64,000 nt of DNA from Benincasa hispida (Eukaryota > Streptophyta > Magnoliopsida > Cucurbitales > Cucurbitaceae): contig NC_052357.1 of NCBI RefSeq assembly GCF_009727055.1, positions 12,346,723-12,410,722 on the forward strand. Reading direction: 5' to 3'. The translations under genes were made by a program, and so were the position numbers. Each line of letters begins with the position of its first letter. Positions within the stretch are counted from its first letter, which is position 1. The notes under the pieces are model-generated. The model was not told the origin of the DNA and searched no databases. It was given only the letters and a program-made list of their open reading frames with translations. This document shows positions 46,961 to 58,742 of the stretch, piece after piece.

Positions 46961-49900
46961 TGAAGAAAATTAGACATGAGGATTTTCATGAGCAACGAAA
47001 GGATTGTTCCAAATTTCATTCGTATATGAACAACAACAATTACAGTCAGAAACGGAAACATACAGGCTATGCATAAAATGAAATTACAGCAGGCTTTACA
47101 ATACGATCAAGGGAAAGAATTAACATACCTTTGAAGACTCATATTCAACACCCTTGATCACGAACGCTCGAACAGACTCCAAGACTGCAACACACGAACG
47201 TTCGAACTCAATGATCTCCAAGTTCACGAACAATCGACAACCACCACACGAACACCCTAAACTCAATGAACGAACTCCAAATAACCTCGACTATGTTGAG
47301 TTGAGTACGACACCACCACAATGGCTGACTTGGTTAGAGGAAGAGACCTAAGGAACAATCGTGTAAACAATTGAGCAAGTGGGAGATGGCAAGGTCTATC
47401 GTATAGACGATGCCCAATTGTTTAACAAAAGCTATGAAATCGTTTAGCAAAAGCTCCTCGATCGTTTAACTGATTGTTCAGCTGAGTGACTATCGTATAG
47501 AAACACTCCACGATCGTTAATCTCTCTTCAATTGTCGTTTAGCAAATCTAATTTACTTGACAGCCACTGTGAGTAATTTTCGAGAATGGAAATCTCAATA
47601 CAATAACTATTAAATTTAGAAAAACATTTTTCCTTTTATCTCATGGTAACATGACACCACCAATAACCTCCCACTTAATTGGTTATTAGAGAAAAAGAGA
47701 TAATTATCCATGTTAGGTTTTATGTCCTAAAACTCGTGGTATGTAAACAATGGAATTTATTCTGAAAAATCAATAAAGGTGTTATTGAATAAATCTATTG
47801 CTTGAATAGAAATCCAATAAACTTAAAAGTCCCTTAACTATAGGATGAGTACTTGAACTTTATGTGGAGACATAAAGATGGATCAGGTTCAAGTAAATAG
47901 TCAAAATGATCTATAGTATATGGATAAGATTGGGTACCTTATTCTAGTAACACTATTAGATGCGGCCTGCTTTGTAGTTGTTACAAGGAGTTGTAAAGTG
48001 CTACAAATGAAGTGATCCTAATTCGTTCATGTTGGACATGAGGAGTGGGGGTGTCCTTGTGGAAAAGAGTTTGGATAAGATCCGACCAAGAAATGAGTCA
48101 CTCTTACTTTATAACGTTGTTTACTATTTAAGACTGATTATTTCAAAGCGATGACCTAGGTAACTTGACCTTAATCCTGATCTAACTATGAACTTCTATT
48201 TATCTGGGATTGCCCTTAGATTTGCATAGGTGAGGGTTGGCTCAACAATGCCGACTCAATATGACTTTCATTTTAGGGGTAAGACTAGATAGATAGCGTG
48301 GGACATAAGGTGCAAGAGAGAATTCATTCTTACCCGCTTTAGCGATAGTAGAGAGGTTGTTCCCTAAAGTACTGATTCTGGGGCTTGAACAAGGGATCCC
48401 GCCCTCTCATTTGGTATGAGAGGGACTCGGTCTTGTGATTGGATCACAAAGAAAAAAATGGTTCATTAGGGAATCAATGGGGACTTAAGGAACAAGAGAT
48501 AATTTTGGGAGTAAAACAGAGATTTGACCCAGCCGTTATTACGAACAACCTGTGAAGGGTTAACTTAATAATCATGATTATATCGAGTGGACATAATATA
48601 TCTACAGTGAGAGGAGCTCAACTATGGGCTTTAGTGGAGTGACCCATTAGTTAACGAATGAGGGTTAGATCGGTCTAATGAGTTTAGCCGATTAATCTCA
48701 GATCGTTGGAGCCCATGATCTGTAGGTCCACGAGGTCCACCTACTAGCTCAAAAATGGATTAGTTCTAGAGTAGCGTGATAAGTTAATTTGAAACGTTCA
48801 AGTTAGAATCAAACAGAATTGGAGAAAATATATTTAAATATATGAAGATGAATTTGTGTAAAAATTAATTTAATATTGGATATTAAATTAACCAATATTA
48901 AATTAACTAGAATTATTTAAATTGTTTAAATAATTATTTATTAATTTTATTAGAAAATTAATTTATGAAATTAATTTGTAAAATTATAAATTTTGATTTT
49001 AGAAATAAAAAATGATTTTAAAATCAAAATAGATTTTGGAATTGAAAAATTACACAAAATTGAAAAATGGGTTTTTCATATTCATCTTCAACTAGCTTAC
49101 AAGGAACCCACCTCTTCCTTTAGTTTACTCCAAGCATGAGTTGCATCCCATGCAGCACATCTCTTTGCATGATATTCTGCAATATATTAAAGAGATTGGA
49201 GTGAAGAAAAGGGTGATGAACCGATTGAATTTTTGCTGAAAAATTTGGATGAAGAAGGTGTTCTTCAATGGGTTGGTTCAGTGAGCTTCCTCCATATTCC
49301 CTTTGATTCCAGCTTATTTTGAGTCCCACAACTCAATCTAGAGCACCAGAAGATAGTAGTGAATTTTTTGTGGTGGTCTACACAAGGATTTGGAGGATTT
49401 TGTAGCTGGAAAATGGAGATTTCAATGGCTCGACCAAGGTATGTTCATGAAACCCATTAATTCTTTTTTAGCATGTTTCTTTTATGCCAAAATTAATCAA
49501 TTAGAATGATTATGGATCCTATTCCCTTCCGCTGTGTGATGGTGTCAATCCAACAATCCAATAATTAATATTATTATAAATATATATGATAGCCAACTTA
49601 CCATACTATATTTACCAACTTACCATACTATATTTATAACCTATAGTTTTAATATTTCATCTCATGAAACATATAAACCATAGCTATTTTTTTATTCCAT
49701 GGTACTTAATGTAAATCTAATTTACATTAATTCTCCACTAGATGTATCTCATACATCACACCGATCATATCATATATAATCGAATTACCTCTTGTCAATT
49801 TGAACATTTCAAATCAACACCAAGAACTGATTCTCAACTTGAATCCATTGAGCTACCAAGGGAACCTTATAGACCTGTATCTTGAAGCTCCAACGGTACA

Positions 49901-50866
49901 TGAATAACTGACTAAACTCTTTAGTCACAGGATCCACCATCCGTTAACTGCCAAGTACTCCACTAAAGACTGACAGTTGAACTCTTCTTACTACAGATAT
50001 ATTAATGTGAACATCTTAACCAATCAACAGTGCGATAACCCTTCACAGATTACTCGTAAGTACAACTGGGCCAGTAACCGTTATGCCCCTATAGTTACAT
50101 CTAACTTCTTAAGTACCACTGATCACTCTAATGAACATAAAGCATAGTTCTACTATGACTGAGTCCTCTCTTCCAAAGAGAAGTTGTGGCCAATATGTTC
50201 AAGCTTCGGAATCAGCCCTTAAGGGAGCAATCTATCTACTTACCTCTAGTTCGAGAAAGGAGTGAATTCCATCTTGTGTAACTGATTCCCAACTCTCAAA
50301 TCAGACAAGTCTCCAAAAAGGTAGGCATGTTAAGTTGGCAATCTGGCCACTCTCACTCATATTAATCAAAGAACCACCCTCAAAGGCAGGAGTTCCCAAA
50401 ACACTCAGGATTGAGGTCATGTCACCTATGGTCATTTAGGTGAGATGTAAGTCTCCAATATCAACGACATTATATATAGAGACGAATCATCTCGTAGTCC
50501 GGTCTTATACAAACTCTTTGTATAGGACACCTCTACTCGCATGTCTCCACATGAATGGTTAGGATCTACTATCTGTAGTAGTTCACAACACTTGCAAACC
50601 TTTACAAAACGGGTCGTATCTATAGTGTCACCAGGATCAGGTATCCCACCTTAATCCTTATACTACGGACCTATTTAGGTTATCACTTAAGGCATTATCC
50701 ACTTGTATATCTCATATACATGCTTAAGTTTACATACGATAACCATGAAGCTTTGTTTATTGGATATGAGTAAATGCCAGATAAAATAACTCTTATTTTA
50801 TTCATAACAATGTGTATATATTACAAATTACGAGACTGCGGGAGAATTAGGACACCAATCCCAACA
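46961..50866 (-). mobile_element. Solo LTR, family B, copy 2, containing solo LTR A4
   Basis: In the minus sense it starts TGTTGGGATTGGTGTCC at 50866 and ends CTTCA at 46961. A perfect TSD AGTGC lies at 46956-46960 and 50867-50871. The uninterrupted counterpart CCCTTAGTGCTAATT exists in the other LTR of E at about 34879-34893, which confirms the insertion. Without A4 it is about 2.06 kb. Confidence 0.85.
47711..49555 (+). mobile_element. Solo LTR, family A, copy 4
   Basis: It begins TGTTAGGTTTTATGTCC and ends GTCAATCCAACA; 1845 bp, non-coding. A perfect TSD ATCCA lies at 47706-47710 and 49556-49560. Nested in solo LTR B2. Confidence 0.9.
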
Positions 50867-51364
50867 AGTGCTAATTAATTAAATAACCCTTATTTAGTTA
50901 ATTAGCACATTAATTAAATAATCATATATTTGATCCTATTTAATATATATTAATTAATTATCATGAATATCATATATTTATGCTAACCTCCAATCTCCAT
51001 TATTTCTTAATCAATTACTTAACCATTAATTAATTAAATAACTATATTAAATCATATTTAATATGGAGTTAGTTAACATATAAATATCACATATTTATAT
51101 GTATACATCTCTCTTACATAATTGGTTATAGGTCATATCTATAATTAACCATTATATATTAATCTCATTAATATAAAATTCTCTCATTTGATTTGAACAA
51201 TTCAAATCATTCCTCATTACTATCCTTTAGTGAGCTAGCAAGGAGACCTTATGGACCTATAGATTAAAAGCTCCAATGATGTGAGATTAATTTATTAAAC
51301 TTCTTTAATCAAATTAATCAATATTTATTAACTACCGATCACTCTACTAAAGACCGATAGCTGC

Positions 51365-52524
51365 TGATGCATGGACACAAACGTATGTATCGAAGTATAA
51401 TTCCCAAAATAAGGTATCGTCCTTAGGGACCGGCATGAGCAATTTTTTTTCTAAGCTTAGCTATCACAGTTTTTCATCAATTTTCTACAGGCAACCAAAA
51501 GATGACTTTTATCAATGATGACAAGGAACAAAAATTCAATCACATACAAATATAATTTAGAGTGAAACTAATCCAGGGTGTTGTTTCAATTAGGAAGTAC
51601 ACTGAGTTATGACAATTGCTTGAATCGATAGACTAAGGCTAAAAGTTCTAAAATCAGAAAATCCTCTCTCGAGCTCAAACCATCCTAATAACTAACCATC
51701 GACCCGAATCTATCGCTTGATTAGTTACAGCATTAAGACCCTTCAATCGCACCCTTTTTATTCTAAATTCATTCTCATGCAATTTCGAATAACAATCTAA
51801 ATTATTGTTATTCAATTAATGGCCAATTAATCAAAAGCATTAAGTACAAACAATTTAGAAATATATGCAAAATCAAATACTCAAAGTAACATCCATAAAA
51901 TCCACAAACACCCTAGAAATAGAGTTTAGCCACGCATTCTGGATTGGTCTTCAACAAAACGCATGTTCCTGATCAATTCTTTCCGTCACAATCAGCCCAG
52001 AATCGCTCTGATTTACCTCTCTATGGACTTGAATTTAGGTAAAATCTATCAAAGTCGGCTCTCTTTTTTCTCCTTCTTTCGACCTGGCGGCGCAATGCTG
52101 TTATTTATAATATGCTCGCAATGTTGCAACGTTGCTAACTAGCATTGCAACACCGGTGTCATGCCAGCCGCGCGCAGAATTCATAGCGTTGCAACATTAC
52201 CCTGTTTCCAATTGGTCTCTAGTCTACAACGTCAGGAAGCAGCATTACTTGTCCAACGATGGCTCCCCTGAATTGTCTTCCAAAATTAGTCTCATTTCTT
52301 GCCCCTTGATCCTTGGTTTCTTCCTAATTCCATAGCCAACCCGTAATTGCTCAAATTGGGAGTTTTGCCTCAGTTTTTTTTTTTTTTTTTTTATCATTTT
52401 CGCACAAATTTCTCCTGATGCTTAGTTTCCTGAAATTACCCAATAAATCACATCAAACTAAACAAAACTAGCAATGAAGGCTCTATATTTGAAGGTAATA
52501 AAAGCACTTTTTAGATGCTTTTCA
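51365..52524 (-). mobile_element. Solo LTR, family F, copy 1
   Basis: 1160 bp from TGATGCATGG to GCTTTTCA. A TSD GCTGC lies at 51360-51364 and 52525-52529. The intact target is visible in the other LTR of E near 38047-38065. In the minus sense it has a TATTATAAATAA box at 52102-52113 with GCAACGTTGC and AGCATTGCAAC words upstream (52119-52195). It also carries a TCCCTAAGGACGATACC motif near its 3' end. Non-coding. Confidence 0.8.
52119..52195. promoter_or_regulatory. GTTGCAAC palindrome cluster in LTR F1
   Basis: GCAACGTTGC at 52126-52135 is a perfect palindrome. AGCATTGCAAC and AGCGTTGCAAC follow. The cluster lies next to the minus-strand TATA box. Confidence 0.5.
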
Positions 52525-53435
52525 GCTGCACTCTTCGCACTGTAGATATATTTTTGTATCCATGGATATAATCAATCAACAGAGCTATAACCCTTCACAA
52601 ATGCTCATAACTACAGCTGAGTTAAAATACCGTTTTACCCTTTACATCTAACTTCTTAAGTACCATTGATTCCTTTAATGAACAAACAGTTTATTGTTCA
52701 ACTATCAACTAACACCTCTCGAGCCATTGAGAGGTTGAAGCCTCATTGTTCAAGACCCAGAACCAGCTATTAAAAGAGCAATTTATCTACTTTCCCAAGC
52801 AATAGAAATGAGTGGATTCCATCTTGTGTAGTTGTGTTCCTAGCTCCCTAATCAGACAAATCCCTAAAATGGTAGACTTATTGAGTCGGCTATCATGGCC
52901 ACTCTCACCCATACAGATCAAAGGACTACCGTCATAAACAGGAGTTCACAACTCACTCAGGATTAAGGTCAAGTCTCCTATGGTCATCCTAATGAAATAT
53001 TAGTTTCTTCAAGTAAAGGTTTTATAAAGATAAACTAATTATTTCGTGGTTCGGTCTATGAATAAACTCCTTTATACATGAGACCCCCACTCACATGTCT
53101 TTACATGAACAATATGGTTCATATTGTTTTTAACACTTACATCTCATGTAACAATTACAAAAGTGGGTCATATTGGCAATTATCAAGATAAGGTACCAAA
53201 CCTTCATCCATTTACTGCAGATCTTTTAGATTATTACTTCAACATGAACTCTTGTATGTCAACCATATACTGTTTAAGTGACATTATATAGAATTCGATC
53301 TTAGTTTATTGGATTGAATTAATGTCGTCTAAATGTCAAAGAAAATATCTCTGATTTTATTAGATAAATAATTTGTGTTAAAAAAATACAAACCACGAGA
53401 TACACTAGATTTCGGACATCAATTCTAACAATTAG

Positions 53436-55203
53436 ATCTAGCTAAGCATGTCTAATTAGCATGTTAGCATGAGTAGAAATAATATGTCGTGTTATATCTG
53501 ACAAAGTTTATGCATGATTTATATAAATGGTCATGTTTGGCCTTTAATTTCCATTAAGTACTATTATTACTTTTAAATTAAGTTTGGCCCTATAATATTA
53601 TTTTTACTATCACCTAACTTGCTTGTAGTATGAATATATGTAAATTCTATCATTTATGTGGAAACTTGTAGGATTGATGGTAGTTTTAGATATTACCTAG
53701 CTATAAAATGTGTAATATATAATAAAAAAAAATTCAAGATCTCGGTGGTTATATAAGTGAGGATAATTATCTCCATTGGTATGAAGTCTTTTGGGGTGGA
53801 ACCAAAAGTAAAGTCATCAGGTATGACCAAAGTAGAGAAATATCATACCACTATAGAGTCATGCTCCTAGTTTAGATATGTTGGTATAATTCTCGGGTGT
53901 CGAAAAAAGATGTAGTGCAGCTTTAAAGTAGTCATAGTATGATTTATATTTGAACTTTATCAGATAAGCAGTGTGCTCTAGTGAAGAGCAGTTAACCTAG
54001 ATAAGAGTTAGACAGATGAATGGCTATTTGAAGGAAGGTTCGGTAGTCCTTTGTTCGAGGCTATGAAGCACAGATACTTCATGTGAGGCAAAGAATCAGT
54101 ATCAGACATGTATCGGATACCGATACTTCCAGATACTTTCCAGATACGTATCTGACACGCGATTTGACGTATCTATTTCTATGCATACTTTTTGTTTTTT
54201 TTAAGAAAAAAGACAAGTAACTCATCTAATCTTTCCCAATCTAAAATTAGGCAACCTATTTAGAAAGTTCACTACTCGAGTCTGAAACTAAAAGAAAAAT
54301 AAATAAATAACGGACCAAACCCTAGGCTAGAATCATATTCTCCATCTTCACATTTGAATCCCCACAAAGTCCACCAAAATATAAACTATTTGAATATCTT
54401 CAACAATAAGTTCTTCGTTTATCTTCATACTTCTCTCTCTAATATTCTTCTTCTTTCTTTTTTGCAATATGAGTCACTTTTCTGTTGCATTTTATTAACT
54501 ATTGTACTTCAACATCTTAGATGTTGTTTTTTTTTTTTTGTATTGTATTTCAGTGTTTGTATTCTATTTTGTTTTATTGTTATTAACTTGTATGCTAAAT
54601 TTATCTATATCCTAGGTTTTTTTAAAGAAAAAAATGTATCTTCAACGTATCAGTATCCTTGTTTTTTAGAAATATATATATTAAAATATATATAAAAAAA
54701 ATGACGCATCCTTAAACGTTAATCTGTATCTTAATTTTTTAGAAATTGGCAAATCGCCGTATCCGATCGTATCCGTATCGTATAGCCGTATCTGTGTCTG
54801 TGTTTCATAGGTTCGAGGGGAGGAATGTTAGGCATGCGACCAAAGTCTCACATTGGTTAGACAACGAGAGGATAATGGATACACAGGTGTACATATATAT
54901 AATTTCAATTGATTGAAAGTATAAAGTCTTTATTTTATCAAGCATATCTAGGATCTTGAAAAGAGAAAATGAAAACTTCATGGATTTAGTATAATTTCTT
55001 AAAGGAAATAAACCATTTAAGTTTAAATGAATCTTCAGATATTTTTATGCATATTCTCATATGAGTAAAATATTTGAAATAGCTACTACAAAGCCTTGTT
55101 AGAATTTGTATAATACATCACATTCATATAAAGAAGTCCTTTACTCGAGTTGTTTGAGTTGATTATGTGAATATTTATTAATATCCTTTGATACATGTGT
55201 TTA
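53436..55203 (+). mobile_element. TRIM-like LTR remnant with DNA element inserted
   Basis: Around 53790-53870 there is ATTGGTATGAAGTCTTTTGG and AATATCATACCACTATAGAG. I recall such words at the 3' edge of small plant LTRs. At 54819-54860 a purine tract GGGAGGAA is followed by TGTTAGGCATGCGACCAAAG and TCTCACATTGG, typical of the start of such an LTR. The two parts may be the 5' LTR end and 3' LTR start of one element. Boundaries and TSD were not resolved, and no coding sequence is seen. Confidence 0.4.
54061..54810. mobile_element. DNA element with 8-bp TSD, related to the one at 4581
   Basis: It starts CTATGAAGCACAGATAC and ends GTGTCTGTGTTTCATAG. A perfect 8-bp TSD GTTCGAGG lies at 54053-54060 and 54811-54818. 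Subterminal GTATCCG/CGTATC words are dense at the right end. 750 bp. The one 113-codon frame inside (54354-54695) is hydrophobic and AT-driven and is unlikely to be a transposase. Confidence 0.8.
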
Positions 55204-56120
55204 TGAAAAGCATCTAAAAAGTGCTTTTATTACCTTTAAATTTAGAACTACTATTGCTAGTTTTGTTTAGTTTGATGTGGTTTATTGAGTAATTTCAAGA
55301 AATTAAGCATCGGGAGAAATTTGTGCGAAAATGATAAAAAAAAAAATACCCGAGGTAAAACTCTCAACTTGAGCAATTACGGGCTAGCTATGGAATTAGG
55401 AAGAAACCAAGGATCGAAAGGAGGCAATTTTGGAAGACAATTCAGGGGAGCCAGCATTGGACGAGCATTGCAACGTTGCTCCCTGACGCTGCAGACCAAA
55501 AAGTAATTGGAAATGGGCAACGTTGCAATGCTACGAACTCTACGTGCAGTTGGCATAACGCCAACATTGCAACGTTGCGAGGGCATTATAAGTTCTCTGT
55601 TGCACAGCTAGGTCAAAGAGAAAGAAATTTTAGAGAGTTTCATAAAAAAAGATTCAAGCCCGTACAAAGGTAAATCAGAGTGATTCTGGGCTGATTGTGA
55701 CGGGAAAAATTGATTAAGAACGTGCGTTTTGTTGAAGACCAATCTGGAATTCATGGCGGGAGTCAAGGAGATCATGATTCGGATTTGATCTTATTGAAGA
55801 GAGATCATTTTTCTACATTTATATTATTGTTTTGCCATGATGATTGATTATTTGTTGGTTATTGTTGTTAGAATCAACATGGCTAAACTCTATTTCTAGG
55901 GTGTTTGTGGATTCTAAGGATGTTACTTTGAGTATTTGAATTTACAATTGATTGATTTTGCATAGATTTCTAAATTGTTTGTGTTTAATGCTTTTGATTA
56001 ACTAGCCATTAATTGAATGAACATAAGTTAATTAGATGTCTCTAGAGAGAATTTAATTCGCTGGACCCAATTATTTAGATTGTTATTCGAAATTGCATGA
56101 AAATGAATTTAGAAAAATAA
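55204..56120 (+). mobile_element. LTR family F, copy 2, cut by element G
   Basis: It begins TGAAAAGCATCTAAAAAG, the reverse complement of the right end of F1, and follows F1 in reverse up to ATGAATTTAGAAAAATAA at 56120, where the LTR of G begins. The missing part should lie beyond G, outside the window. GCAACGTTGC palindromes at 55470-55479, 55517-55526 and 55569-55578 sit just upstream of CATTATAAG (55584-55592). Confidence 0.8.
55463..55592 (+). promoter_or_regulatory. Candidate LTR promoter: three GCAACGTTGC palindromes plus TATA
   Basis: Three perfect 10-bp palindromes spaced 47 and 52 bp (55470, 55517, 55569) precede a TATA-like CATTATAAG by 5-115 bp. The same layout is in F1 and, with GCGTTGCAACGC, in element L. 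The regulatory role is inferred. Confidence 0.5.
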
Positions 56121-58540
56121 CGTAACACCCCAAATTTTGTTTTTACTATTTATGTAATTCAGTAATTTTTATTAATGGAGGACATTTTTGAAATTTTTGG
56201 ACATTTTAGTGTAATTGCTTGAATATAAATCATTTAAGTGGAAATTAATATTGAAAATTAATTTCGGAGTTTAGTGTTGGAAATTAAGGGCAAGAATTGT
56301 TGAGCTGTCGAATGTCGCTCAACCTTTTCCCTTGTTCAACATCACGTCATCCAAGTGCCGAGTGGATCGTCCGCCCTTGCGAAATCCGACCGCCGATTGG
56401 GACTTCCGTTCGTGCTCCGCGACGCCGCTCGTCGACCGACCACCTAAGCCGCTGCCCAGATCTGCTCCCGCCAACTGAAGTCATGCCGTCGACGCCCAGA
56501 CGCCCAGTTCCATCGCCGTCAGTTTCTTCACCGCGTCCCTCGAGCGCTCACGCTCGACGGTTGTTCGATACCTTCACCGGTCAAATCAATGCCGCAGGTA
56601 AGTCCGTCGAGTTGCCTTCAATCAGTTCCACCACCAAGTCCATTAACGTCAGTCGTCGTTATTCATCTTAGACTCGCCAGATCTGACATCCAATCATCAT
56701 TTCTGCTTGGTTTCGCCAGTCGCCGCCGTCGAGAACTCCACGACTGGTGGGGATCTAGTGGGTAAAGAGATTCATAAATTTTTTTTGGTTTTCTTTGGTT
56801 AATTTTGGTTACCCACTTGATTTTGGTTTGGATTTTTAATTTATCCATTATGGTTGAATGCTAGATTTGAAGGTTTGAAGGTTTTGAGATCTGTCCAGCG
56901 AGTCGAAGGTTGTTTTGGTGTGTCATAAGTCATTTTTTCCGACAGACTTGAAGTTGTTTCGAAGGATTTTAGTGAGTACGAAGATTTTGAAACCCTTTTT
57001 TGGTTGACTGTTATTGCTAGAAATTGGTTATGTGAGCTTTAATCTTGACTTATGCATAGGTTGGAGTCCATTGGTAAAGTAATAAAGCGGATTTGGATTT
57101 TAGCCAAATTTTTGGGTAAGTCGTGTTGGTAAGTTTCGAATGATTGGTCTGTTGGATTTGGGCTTAAAAGTTAAAAGTGATTTTTGATTTGTGTTCTATG
57201 ATCTAATTTAAGGTTGTGGGAAGCTAGACAGGAGTTTGTTTGCTTGGACTAATTTTAGGTTTAATTTAAGGTAAGTAATCTTACTACTGGAACTGCCCAC
57301 AGGTCAGGCACTAGATATATGCTAGCATGATAGATGAATATTATGGTAGAACGATAGCATGATAGACGGATAGTATAGTATGACCGATATATGTTCTTGT
57401 ATGAGAATCTGAAAGATTTATTTGTGCACGTAGATACTTGCATGCTAGTATGAGATGATACTTGATTCACTGAGGTTGTATTTGATATGAGGATATTGAA
57501 GCATATATGCATGTTGTAGAGTCATGATGCTGAGGTGTATATGTATGTTATAGAACCATGTTGTGATACTTGTGATGTTGAAACCGTGATAGTGTCTTTA
57601 CTGATTAGTTAGATGCCCACTAGATATTGTGTTTCCTTTGGGATTCACCAGATATTGTGTTTCCTTCAAGATTCACTAGAGATTGTGCTTTCTTTGAGAT
57701 TCACCAGTGATTGTGTTTCCTTCGGGATTCACCAGGGATTCTGTTTCCTCTGGGATTCACTAGTAGTTGTGTTTCCTTCTGGATTCACCAGGGGTTGTGT
57801 TTCCTTTGGAATTCACCAGGAGGGGTTGTGTTTCCTTCAGGATTCACCAGGAGGGGTTGTGCTTCTTTCGGGATTCACTAGGGCTTGTGTTTCCTTCGGG
57901 ATTCACCAGGGGTTGTGTTTCCTTTAGGATTCACTAGAGGTTATGTTTCCTTCGAGATTCACCAGAGGTTGTGGGTCTTAGGGGACTTACTAGAGGTTGT
58001 GGGCATACTTAACTACAGTAGAATAGAAATCAGTTTTTCATGTATGTATGTGTCCCATGAGGACTAGAGTAGTTTATATGTTCCACTAGAGGTAGGCATC
58101 TAGAGGACATAGATGCCTAGCCTGACCCTAGTAGTAAGGTTACGTACTGAGTATTTTATACTCATCATTTCTCATGTTGTTGTTTCAGGTAAAGGTAGAG
58201 ATACACCGGTGATTGACAAGCGGAATTCGTGATCGAGCCACTGAGACCAGTTTTATGCTTCCGCTCATGAGATTTAGATTTCTTTTCATGTTTTTTTAAA
58301 ACTTTCAGTTGTAATGTTTGAAACTTACTATTAAGAATTGTTTTCAGACTTATTTATTATCATTTATGATTTATGGGTACCCTATTGTTTGTTTTTAATA
58401 TTTGAATTTAATGAAGGACTTTTGAACTTACCTTATTTATTTAGCATTTAATTCACCATAAAAGAGTGTCGTTTTAAGTTCCATGCATGCATGTATTTAG
58501 TAATAACTTAACTTGAGTCCTAGGGGGTCGGGTCGTTACA
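56121..58540 (+). repeat. 5' LTR of element G
   Basis: 2420 bp from CGTAACACCCC (TG mutated to CG) to GGGTCGTTACA. The GC-rich C/T part 56300-56760 holds a 124-codon frame without known domain. It also has the 28-bp array at 57612-57985. Same family as the solo LTR at 34894-37487. Confidence 0.88.
57612..57985 (+). repeat. 28-bp minisatellite in LTR of G
   Basis: About thirteen copies of units such as GATTCACCAGGGGTTGTGTT. Two units are lengthened by four bases (CAGGAGGGGTT at about 57815-57860). Confidence 0.88.
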
Positions 58541-58542
58541 AT

Positions 58543-58555
58543 TGGTATCAGAGCC
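58543..58555 (+). promoter_or_regulatory. Primer-binding site of element G
   Basis: TGGTATCAGAGCC lies two bases after the LTR end. It is complementary to initiator-Met tRNA. Confidence 0.9.
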
Positions 58556-58742
58556 CATGTTTTTGGTTCTGTAGACTAACTTACTACGTAAGTCTAGGTA
58601 GTCCCTGTGGCCCAATAACGGATTCCTCGTCATTGCCAGGTATGTCCCACTAATGAAAGATTTCAGTGCATATATGAGATCAGTGATGTAATGTTTTAGT
58701 AGCATGATTTCTGAGAAAGACCCGGAGGTAGAGAGCTAATTT

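Larger units (their letters stand above)
34445..53430 (-). mobile_element. Ty1/copia retrotransposon E (minus strand) carrying five nested insertions
   Basis: TSD ATTAG is perfect at 34440-34444 and 53431-53435. The 5' LTR is 46492-53430, the internal region 38929-46491 and the 3' LTR 34445-38928. After removing insertions the LTRs are about 1.86 and 1.89 kb. They begin (minus sense) TGTTAGAATTGATG and TGTTGGGATTGATG. A primer-binding site and polypurine tract lie at the expected edges. The nested elements are a gypsy solo LTR, family A copy 3, family B copy 2 (with family A copy 4 inside) and family F copy 1. Pol is degenerate. Confidence 0.9.
46492..53430 (-). repeat. 5' LTR of element E with three nested insertions
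   Basis: In the minus sense it runs from TGTTAGAATTGATGTCC at 53430 to TTCCTTCA at 46492. It contains B2 (46961-50866, itself with A4) and F1 (51365-52524). The remaining sequence is about 1.86 kb and is the partner of 34445-38928. Confidence 0.85.

Noticed and set aside
54354..54695. 113-codon hydrophobic frame as a small membrane protein
   Set aside because: It lies in a non-coding DNA element, its composition is that of T-rich DNA, and it shows no start context or family.
56297..56671. 124-codon frame, Pro/Arg/Ser-rich
   Set aside because: It is in the GC-rich part of the LTR of G. The equivalent part of the solo LTR at 35255-35740 has frames in other phases, so the frame is not conserved.
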